In this document: positions 58,240-64,000 of the stretch, piece by piece | Layout of the letters: every line of letters begins with the position of its first letter | How positions within the stretch are numbered: position 1 is the first letter of the stretch | DNA from: Sphingobium arseniciresistens | GTDB lineage: Bacteria; Pseudomonadota; Alphaproteobacteria; Sphingomonadales; Sphingomonadaceae | Assembly (NCBI GenBank): GCA_029167225.1 | Contig: JARFNK010000001.1 | Location: 186,001 to 250,000, forward strand | Direction: 5' to 3' | DNA: 64,000 nt | The notes under the pieces: model-generated | What the model was told of the DNA's origin: nothing | The model's input: only the letters and a program-made list of their open reading frames with translations | Database searches by the model: none | Position numbers and translations under genes: made by a program

Positions 58240-59084
58240 CCCCATTGGATAACGAGCAGCAGGCCGCGCGCGACTGGTTCGAATCGCTCCGCACCCGGAT
58301 CTGCAGCGCCTTCGAGGCGATCGAGCGGGAGGCCGGCAGCGACGCTGCCTTCGACTACCTGTCATGGGATCGCGTCGCCGAGGGGCTGACGCCCGGCGAA
58401 GGCGGCGGCGGCGTGCGCGGGGTCATGAAGGGCAAGGTGTTCGAGAAGGTGGGCGTCAACGTGTCCACCGTGGGCGGCGCCTTTTCGCCCGAATTCGCAC
58501 CAAGCATCCATGGCGCGGCGGAAAACCCGCAATTCTTCGCCACCGGCATCAGCCTGGTCGCGCATATGGCAAACCCGCATGTGCCGGCCGTCCATATGAA
58601 CACGCGCTTCCTCGTCACGACGAAGCGCTGGTTCGGCGGCGGCGCCGACCTCAATCCCCCCATTCCCTATGCTGAGGACACGGCCGCCTTCCACGCCGCG
58701 CTGAAGGCCGCCTGTGACGCCCATGACCCGGAGCATTACCCCCGGTTCAAGACATGGGCGGAGGATTATTTCTTCATCCCCCATCGCGGCGTGCATCGCG
58801 GCGTCGGCGGCATCTTCTACGATCATCTGGAAGGCGATTTCGCCGACAATTTCGCCTTCACCCGCGCCGTCGGCGAGGCGTTCCTCGCCGCCTTCCCGCC
58901 GATCGTGCGGCAGCGCATGGGAATGGCGGCCAGCGCCGAGGATCATGCCCGGATGCTGGAATGGCGCGGACGCTATGCCGAGTTCAACCTCGTCTATGAC
59001 CGCGGCACCTCCTTCGGCCTGCGCACCGGCGGCAATGTCGACGCGATCCTGATGAGCCTGCCGCCGATGGCGAGCTGGAGCTGA
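58236..59084 (+). CDS. hemF: Oxygen-dependent coproporphyrinogen III oxidase
   Basis: A 282-residue haem-biosynthesis enzyme that oxidatively decarboxylates coproporphyrinogen III. The signatures FATGISLVAHMANPHVPAVH, RFLVTTKRWFGGGADLNP and RTGGNVDAILMSLPP are complete. Translation is coupled to trmL by a 4-base overlap. Confidence 0.98.
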   Translation: MTPLDNEQQAARDWFESLRTRICSAFEAIEREAGSDAAFDYLSWDRVAEGLTPGEGGGGVRGVMKGKVFEKVGVNVSTVGGAFSPEFAPSIHGAAENPQFFATGISLVAHMANPHVPAVHMNTRFLVTTKRWFGGGADLNPPIPYAEDTAAFHAALKAACDAHDPEHYPRFKTWAEDYFFIPHRGVHRGVGGIFYDHLEGDFADNFAFTRAVGEAFLAAFPPIVRQRMGMAASAEDHARMLEWRGRYAEFNLVYDRGTSFGLRTGGNVDAILMSLPPMASWS

Positions 59085-59120
59085 AGGCGGTGATCGGGTC
59101 AGACATATGAGCCTGATACG

Positions 59121-59711
59121 ATGAGCCTCACACCCGTCACGCCGGGGCAGATCGCCACCATCGTTACCCATCTGGAAATGCGGCAGCGCCCCCGCCCCGC
59201 GCCCCTGCCCGCAGCGCCGCTGCGACTGGTCCGCTGGAAAGCGCCGGCGCTGGACAAGTACCGCACGCTCTTCCGCCGGGTCGGCGAGGAATGGCTGTGG
59301 TTCTCCCGCCTCGTCTTGCCCGATGCGCAGGTCGAGGCGATCATCCACGATCCCGCCGTCGAGATCTACGCCGTGTGCGATCCGCAGGGGATAGAGGTCG
59401 GCCTGCTGGAGCTGGATTTCCGCTCGCTGCCCGACTGCGAGTTGGGCTTTTGCGGGCTGGTCTCCGGGCTGACCGGCAAGGGCCATGGCCGCTGGCTGCT
59501 GGCGCAGGCGAATGGGCTGGCCTGGCGCAAGGGCATGGAGCGCTTCTGGGTCCACACCTGCACGCTCGATCATCCCGCCGCGATCGCCGCCTACCGCCGC
59601 GCCGGCTTCGTGCCCTATGCGCGGGAAATCGAGACATTCGATGATCCCCGCCTGACCGGCTACCTCCCCCGTGAAGCCGCACCGCAGATCCCGCTGATCG
59701 GCCTCGAGTAG
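59121..59711 (+). CDS. GNAT family N-acetyltransferase
   Basis: A 196-residue acetyltransferase fold with the acetyl-CoA-binding region (CGLVSGLTGKGHGRWLLAQA) and the AAIAAYRRAGFVPYAREIE motif at the C-terminal part. The substrate cannot be read from sequence. It is 36 bases downstream of hemF and 2 bases before the next gene. Confidence 0.88.
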   Translation: MSLTPVTPGQIATIVTHLEMRQRPRPAPLPAAPLRLVRWKAPALDKYRTLFRRVGEEWLWFSRLVLPDAQVEAIIHDPAVEIYAVCDPQGIEVGLLELDFRSLPDCELGFCGLVSGLTGKGHGRWLLAQANGLAWRKGMERFWVHTCTLDHPAAIAAYRRAGFVPYAREIETFDDPRLTGYLPREAAPQIPLIGLE

Positions 59712-59713
59712 GG

Positions 59714-60274
59714 GTGACGCGCGCGGTGGAGCAGCGCCCGGACTATCAGGATGCGCTCGCCCGGCTGGACATTCTGGAGACGCTGGCGCGGTTCGATCCC
59801 CATATCGCGGGCACGCCGCCGCTGGGCATCGCGATGCCATCGAGCGACATCGACATCCTGTGCCACGCGCCGGACGCCGCCGCCTTTGCCGACGTGCTGT
59901 GGTCCGCCTTCTCCGGCCATCAGGGCTTTGCGATGCGCCAGTGGGCGGGCGGCGAGCGCGCGGTGATCGCAACATTCGTGGCGGAAGGCTGGGCGTTCGA
60001 ACTGTTCGGATCGCCCCTGCCCGTCGCTCGCCAAGCGGGCTGGCGGCATTTCCTGGTGGAACAGCGGCTGCTCGCCCTCGGCGGCCCACCCTTTCGCGCG
60101 GCCGTCCTCGCGCTGCGCCATCAGGGCATCAAGACCGAGCCGGCCTTTGGACAGCTCCTGAGCCTGCCGGGCGATCCCTATGCCGCCCTGCTCGCACTGG
60201 AACGGGAAAGCGACGAGAGCCTCGCCGCCACCCTCTCCGCCGCCGGCTTTCATTCCGCGTCGAGCTGGCGATAG
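59714..60274 (+). CDS. DUF4269 nucleotidyltransferase-fold protein
   Basis: A 186-residue protein of the DUF4269 family. The stretch GIAMPSSDIDILC resembles the GS..DID nucleotidyltransferase motif, with part of the usual acidic set; activity is not established. Translation starts at a GTG 2 bases after the GNAT stop codon. Its 3' end overlaps the 3' end of the convergent membrane-protein gene by 25 bases. Confidence 0.83.
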   Translation: MTRAVEQRPDYQDALARLDILETLARFDPHIAGTPPLGIAMPSSDIDILCHAPDAAAFADVLWSAFSGHQGFAMRQWAGGERAVIATFVAEGWAFELFGSPLPVARQAGWRHFLVEQRLLALGGPPFRAAVLALRHQGIKTEPAFGQLLSLPGDPYAALLALERESDESLAATLSAAGFHSASSWR

Positions 60275-61041
60275 ATGCGCGCGAGCATGACCAGGAAATA
60301 GACCTGCACCACCGTCGACACGACGATGGAGGCCAGGCCGCCGACGATCTGCGCGGCCGTCGCGCCGCCGAGCAGCCCGGCGATCGAGCCGAAGACCGCC
60401 GCCGCCGCCTGCGTCACGATGAACGACAGGATGCCGATCACCATGATGAAGCCGAAGAGCCGCCAGAAGTGCCGTTTCGCCAGCATCCAGCTGCGACGGA
60501 TCGCATCGACGGGGCCGAGCGCGGTATCGATCAGGATGGGGTTGAGCAGCATCATGCGGACGCCGACCACGATCCCGAAGATGACGGCAACGAAGCTGAA
60601 CACCACAGCCAGCAAACCCGCGACGCTGCTCGAAACGAAGCTGAGTGCGACGAAGACGAGCGCCAGCACGATGCCGGCCGCAAGGATCACACCCATGAAG
60701 ATCAGCAGCACGAGCACCAGCGTGCCGAAACGCCGCACGCCCAGTTGCAGCGCCTCCCCCACACTGATCCCCGGTCGCAGCGCCAGCGCATAGAGCGCCA
60801 GCGACCCGAAGCTGGTGATGAGGCTGGTCAGCGCGATCGCCAGCCAGAAACTGGCGGGCAGCATCGGCGGCTCGCCCCGCGGCGCCATCGCCCATTGCGC
60901 CATCTGCGGCGGCACCATCTGCTGCAGGATCGCCACCGGCAGCGCAACGAACAGGAAGGCCACGGGGAACAGCAGCTGCCATTCCCGGCGCACGAATGCG
61001 ATACTGTCTTCCCACGCCTTGCCGATCGACAATGTCGCCAT
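60250..61041 (-). CDS. Multi-pass membrane protein (GDPD-membrane-domain/DUF-like)
   Basis: A 263-residue protein with about six hydrophobic segments and a polar, charged loop with NPILIDTALGPVDAIRRSWML, reminiscent of the membrane domain seen with some glycerophosphodiesterases. No catalytic domain is present. The role is unknown. It overlaps the DUF4269 gene tail-to-tail. Confidence 0.8.
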   Translation of the reverse strand: MATLSIGKAWEDSIAFVRREWQLLFPVAFLFVALPVAILQQMVPPQMAQWAMAPRGEPPMLPASFWLAIALTSLITSFGSLALYALALRPGISVGEALQLGVRRFGTLVLVLLIFMGVILAAGIVLALVFVALSFVSSSVAGLLAVVFSFVAVIFGIVVGVRMMLLNPILIDTALGPVDAIRRSWMLAKRHFWRLFGFIMVIGILSFIVTQAAAAVFGSIAGLLGGATAAQIVGGLASIVVSTVVQVYFLVMLARIYRQLDAE

Positions 61042-61162
61042 GATATTCCTCTGTCGTTACGGTAAGTAAGCTGCCCCCCGGCACCCTGCCCGGTCATGTG
61101 ATCCGGCCGGGCCGGCGCGGCAGAGACTTGATCGCTCAGGCCGATCAAGTCAAGGAAGGCGC

Positions 61163-61882
61163 ATGACCATGACCGACCAGATACAGGACAGTGGACCCCA
61201 GGCAGTCGACACGGCGCTGCCCGCGCCCGAATGGCGGGTGAGCGATGCGCCCGTCCCCTATCCCGATGCGCTGGCCGACATGGAAGCGCGCGTGCTGGCG
61301 ATTGCCGCGGGCGAGGCCGGCGAGCGGATCTGGCTGCTGGAGCATCCGCCGCTCTACACCGCCGGCACCAGCGCCGACCGTGCCGAGCTGCTCGACCCGC
61401 GCTTTCCGGTGTTCGATGCCGGGCGCGGCGGGCGCTACACCTATCACGGGCCGGGGCAGCGCGTGGGCTATCTCAACATCGACCTTGGCAAGCGCGGCAA
61501 GGACGTGCGCAATTTCGTGCATGGCGTGGAAGGCTGGATCATCGACACGCTGAGCGATTTCGGCGTGTCCGCGCGCCGGGCGGAGGGGCGCATCGGCATC
61601 TGGACCGACGATCTTTCGGGCCGCGAGGCGAAGATCGGCGCCATCGGCGTGCGCGTGCGCCGCTGGGTGACGCTGCACGGCTTTTCGGTGAACGTCGCGC
61701 CGGACCTCAGCCACTTCACCGGCATCGTCCCTTGCGGCATCAGCGAATTTCCGGTGACGAGCCTCGCCGCGCTGGGCAAGCCCGTATCGATGGCCGATTT
61801 CGACGAGGCGCTGAAGGCACGCGCGCCGGCCTTCCTCGCGGCCCTGCGCAAATGCGGCGACGCGCCCGTTTGCGCAGCCTGA
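61163..61882 (+). CDS. lipB: Lipoyl(octanoyl) transferase
   Basis: A 239-residue enzyme that moves octanoyl from acyl-carrier protein to lipoyl domains. [21 protein letters not shown], the catalytic Lys157 (in [10 protein letters not shown]) and Cys191 (in [14 protein letters not shown]) are all visible. A start at the ATG 6 bases downstream is also possible. Confidence 0.97.
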   Translation: MTMTDQIQDSGPQAVDTALPAPEWRVSDAPVPYPDALADMEARVLAIAAGEAGERIWLLEHPPLYTAGTSADRAELLDPRFPVFDAGRGGRYTYHGPGQRVGYLNIDLGKRGKDVRNFVHGVEGWIIDTLSDFGVSARRAEGRIGIWTDDLSGREAKIGAIGVRVRRWVTLHGFSVNVAPDLSHFTGIVPCGISEFPVTSLAALGKPVSMADFDEALKARAPAFLAALRKCGDAPVCAA

Positions 61883-61936
61883 ATGCGCGCAGCCTGAACC
61901 CAACCATCCTTTCCCATTGCCCCGGAGTACCCCGCC

Positions 61937-62608
61937 ATGACCCCACGTGAGCTGATCGCCACGGCCCACGTCCCGGGAGGCGAGGATCTGCGCCTGTTCC
62001 GGCGCGGCGGCGATTTCATGATCGTGCTCGACCGCAACGAATTGATGAGCAGCCGGATGAGCGGATCCGAAGAGGCGCTGGCGGACATGACCTGCGACCG
62101 GCTGGGCAACCGCAAGGCGCCGCATCTGCTGATCGGCGGCTATGGCATGGGCTTCACCCTGCGCGCGGCACAAAGGCGGCTGGGCGCCGACGCGAAGCTG
62201 ACCGTGGCGGAACTGGTGCCCGACATCATCGCCTGGGCACGCGGCCCGATGGCGGAACTCGCCGCCGGATGCCTGGACGATCCGCGCGTGGAGGTGATCG
62301 AGGGCGATGTCGCCGCGCTGATCCGCGCGAGCACGGGCGTCTATGACGCGATCCTGCTGGACGTGGACAATGGCCCGGACGGCCTGACCCGCATCGGCAA
62401 CGACCAGCTCTATTCCGCGCAGGGCCTCGCCTCGGCCAAGGCGGCGCTGCGTCCCGGCGGCATCCTGGCAGTCTGGTCCGCCGCGCCCGACACCGTCTTC
62501 GCCAACCGCATGCGCCGCGCCGGCTTCAACGTCGACGAAGTCGTCGTCCGCGCCCGCTCCAACGGCAAGGGCCCGCGCCATGTGATCTGGTTCGGGACGA
62601 AGCGGTAG
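61937..62608 (+). CDS. Spermidine synthase-like methyltransferase-fold protein
   Basis: A 223-residue Rossmann-fold protein of the spermidine synthase-like group: LLIGGYGMGFTLRAA (SAM-type binding loop), ELVPDIIAWARGPM and ILLDVDNGPDGL. It lacks the flanking domains of a full SpeE. No polyamine gene is nearby, so the reaction is unknown. It follows lipB by 54 bases. Confidence 0.86.
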   Translation: MTPRELIATAHVPGGEDLRLFRRGGDFMIVLDRNELMSSRMSGSEEALADMTCDRLGNRKAPHLLIGGYGMGFTLRAAQRRLGADAKLTVAELVPDIIAWARGPMAELAAGCLDDPRVEVIEGDVAALIRASTGVYDAILLDVDNGPDGLTRIGNDQLYSAQGLASAKAALRPGGILAVWSAAPDTVFANRMRRAGFNVDEVVVRARSNGKGPRHVIWFGTKR

Positions 62609-62640
62609 GGCGGCTGGCGAGCGGATGGTGCAACGCCGAA

Positions 62641-62723
62641 GCCGTTCGCCCTGAGCTTGTCGAAACCCCGTCCTTTTCCGGCGCAGGGAAAGACGGCCCT
62701 TCGACAGGCTCAGCGCGAACGGC
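62641..62723. repeat. REP-like palindromic intergenic repeat
   Basis: Arms 62641-62664 and 62700-62723 (24 bp) are inverted copies with two mismatches. The core TTCGACAGGCTCAGCGC matches a repeat family I associate with many sphingomonad and xanthomonad genomes; that link is from memory. Confidence 0.75.
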
Positions 62724-62760
62724 GGCTGGTGGCCGGAGGCGACGAGAAGGAGACTCTCTG

Positions 62761-62795
62761 CTCCCCTCCCTGAAAGGGAGGGGCCGGGGGTGGGT
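62761..62795 (+). repeat. Left inverted repeat flanking the DUF559 gene
   Basis: A 35-bp sequence containing a CTCCCTGAAAGGGAG palindrome followed by a GGGGG-rich tail. An inverted copy (33 of 35 identical) lies at 63178-63212 on the other side of the DUF559 gene. Confidence 0.8.
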
Positions 62796-62829
62796 AGGCG
62801 AGCGGAGCGAGCCTCGCTACGATACCACA

Positions 62830-63225
62830 ATGCGCCGTGTTCCCGATTTCCTGACCGCGAATGCCCGCTCTTTGCGCAACGGGCAAACGAATGCCGAGCG
62901 ATTGGTCTGGCGGCGGATCTCTCGCTATCGCCCGCGTTTCACGCGTCAGCTGGTGGTCGGGCCCTATATCGTTGATCTTGCCTGTCGTTCAGCGAAATTG
63001 GCGGTCGAGTTTGATGGCGCTCAGCATCTTGAAGCACAAGATTATGATGGTCTTCGCGCGGCCTCTCTGACTGAAAATGGCTGGACCGTGCTGCGCTTCT
63101 GGAACAGCCAAGTCGCCGAAAATCCCGACGGTGTAGTGGAGGCGATCCTCCTCAAGGCCGCCGAGTGCCTCGGCGGAACCCACCCCCAGCCCCTCCCTTC
63201 CAGGGAGGGGAGAAGGAAAAGCTGA
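62830..63225 (+). CDS. DUF559 domain (Vsr-like endonuclease-fold) protein
   Basis: A 131-residue protein of the DUF559 family, related by fold to very-short-patch-repair endonucleases. The core is visible: RLVWRRISRYRPRFTRQ, YIVDLACRSAKLAVEFDGAQH (acidic catalytic region) and WTVLRFWNSQV. The final 15 or so residues (THPQPLPSREGRRKS) are encoded by the right inverted repeat itself. Codons use more T in the third position than neighbouring genes, suggesting transfer. No ribosome site of note. The role is unestablished. Confidence 0.85.
   Translation: MRRVPDFLTANARSLRNGQTNAERLVWRRISRYRPRFTRQLVVGPYIVDLACRSAKLAVEFDGAQHLEAQDYDGLRAASLTENGWTVLRFWNSQVAENPDGVVEAILLKAAECLGGTHPQPLPSREGRRKS
63178..63212 (-). 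repeat. Right inverted repeat flanking the DUF559 gene
   Basis: The inverted partner of 62761-62795, 33 of 35 identical. It lies inside the 3' end of the DUF559 reading frame. Confidence 0.8.
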
Positions 63226-63247
63226 CCGTCCCCTAGCCACCCAACGC

Positions 63248-63336
63248 CGTCATTCCCGCGAAGGCGGGAACCCATTTCCTGACTTCACCCCAGGCACAAG
63301 GTTAGGGAGATAGCCCCCGTATTCGCGAGGATGACG
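63248..63336. repeat. REP-like palindromic element
   Basis: CGTCATTCCCGCGAA (from 63248) and its near-complement ending at 63336 match at 13 of 15 positions; the left arm continues into a CCCGC..GCGGG hairpin. It lies between the DUF559 gene and queE. Confidence 0.6.
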
Positions 63337-63384
63337 ATGTAAAGCGGACTATCCGCCATCCATCACCCAGCGCACCACTCTTCC

Positions 63385-64000
63385 TTAACGCAGCCCCAGA
63401 AACTTATGCGTCTGCAGGGTCAGGCGCCAGTGGGGGCGGTCCATCACGAAGGCGATGGCCGCTTCCACATTCGCCACGCCGCGCGCGTCGTCCATCGGCT
63501 GGAGCAGCAGGTGGTCGAAGGCCCAGCCTTCCATCGCGTCGACATCGCTGCCCGGCTGCGGCCAGACGAGCTTCAGCTCATTGCCCGATTGCTGGATGAC
63601 CGTGCTGCCCGCCTTGGGGCTGACGCAGATCCAGTCGATGCCGGGATGCGCGGCGATCGTGCCGTTGCTTTCGATCGCGATCTCGAAGCCGCGCGCGTGC
63701 AGCGCATCGACCAGTGCATCGTCCACCTGCAGCATGGGTTCGCCGCCGGTGAGCACGATATAGCGCTCCGCCGCGCCTTCTCCCCAATAGGCCTGCGCTT
63801 CATCGGCCAGCGCATCCGCATCGGTAAAGCGACCGCCGCCCGCGCCGTCGATCCCCACGAAATCGGTGTCACAGAACTGGCAGATCGCGCTCGCCCGATC
63901 CTGCTCGCGCCCCGTCCACAGGTTGCAGCCGGCAAAGCGCAGGAAGACCGCGCGCCGCCCGGCCCGCACGCCTTCGCCCTGCAGCGTCAGGAACATTTCC
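63385..64000 (-). CDS. queE: 7-carboxy-7-deazaguanine synthase QueE (5'-partial)
   Basis: A radical-SAM enzyme making 7-carboxy-7-deazaguanine for queuosine. The visible part (about 203 residues plus one or more upstream codons) shows FLTLQGEGVRAGRRAVFLRFAGCNLW, the cluster cysteines in CN...CQFCDTD, and the LTGGEPMLQ stretch. The start lies beyond the right edge, because a conserved segment normally precedes MFLTLQGEG. The window also holds a YhhQ-type precursor transporter. Confidence 0.95.
   Translation of the reverse strand, partial: EMFLTLQGEGVRAGRRAVFLRFAGCNLWTGREQDRASAICQFCDTDFVGIDGAGGGRFTDADALADEAQAYWGEGAAERYIVLTGGEPMLQVDDALVDALHARGFEIAIESNGTIAAHPGIDWICVSPKAGSTVIQQSGNELKLVWPQPGSDVDAMEGWAFDHLLLQPMDDARGVANVEAAIAFVMDRPHWRLTLQTHKFLGLR

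Noticed and set aside
63226-63384. CRISPR array or phage remnant near the right edge
   Set aside because: No regularly spaced repeats, cas genes or integrase were seen. The repeats here are isolated palindromic elements.

Overview
The window looks like a stretch of chromosome from a G+C-rich alphaproteobacterium, most likely a member of the Sphingomonadales (Sphingomonas/Sphingobium/Novosphingobium type). This is an inference from gene content and order: two very large Oar-like TonB-dependent receptors with N-terminal carboxypeptidase-regulatory domains, a petABC-apt cluster, a DUF1476 ATPase-inhibitor gene beside bolA and grxD, tRNA-Trp upstream of secE-nusG, and several families of short palindromic intergenic repeats of the kind common in sphingomonads. 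Nothing looks like a plasmid, prophage or large island. Almost all of the sequence is housekeeping chromosome with small accessory insertions.

Layout. 0-9 kb: mtgA, an Oar-like TonB receptor, then the proteostasis group clpX, clpP, tig (reverse strand) and tRNA-Leu(TAG). 9-17 kb: a small Pro-rich protein, a large autotransporter-like protein, and the gatC-gatA-x-y-gatB transamidosome operon, which is split by two unrelated small genes. 17-24 kb: a DUF3089 hydrolase overlapping ruvX (apparently a CTG start), a TPR protein, a periplasmic TonB-C protein, a metallophosphoesterase divergent from a lipid kinase, and an NDUFS4-like protein. 24-31 kb: hrpB, a small membrane protein, a VUT/YhhQ transporter, tRNA-Arg(TCT), an NhaP-type antiporter, and a purine nucleoside permease/phosphorylase-like protein followed by a second Oar-like receptor.

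34-42 kb: an iron-permease-like protein, tRNA-Trp, secE, nusG, rplK, rplA, an Asp/Asn beta-hydroxylase, rplJ and rplL with an L10-type leader, a single-domain response regulator, and a BlaI/M56 pair with two clear BlaI boxes. 42-48 kb: grxD, bolA, the DUF1476 gene, leuD, a 38-codon gene overlapping both neighbours, leuC, a GST, a BI-1/YccA protein and a zinc-ribbon protein. 48-54 kb: a tripartite RND efflux operon whose adaptor gene is frameshifted. 54-64 kb: apt, petC, petB, petA (cytochrome bc1); trmL-hemF-GNAT-DUF4269; a membrane protein; lipB; a spermidine synthase-like protein; a DUF559 endonuclease-like gene enclosed by 35-bp inverted repeats; and queE running off the right edge.

How parts fit together. 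clpP/clpX/tig handle folding and degradation. secE-nusG and the L11-L1 and L10-L12 genes are the conserved translation/transcription cluster. petABC with the NDUFS4-like protein and the DUF1476 protein touch respiration. The nucleoside permease-like protein plus adjacent TonB receptor suggests nucleoside scavenging. VUT/YhhQ and QueE both serve 7-deazaguanine/queuosine metabolism. The points most worth a second look are the micro-gene between leuC and leuD, the low-G+C insertion inside the gat operon, the DUF559 gene inside inverted repeats, the frameshifted efflux adaptor and the apparent CTG start of ruvX.
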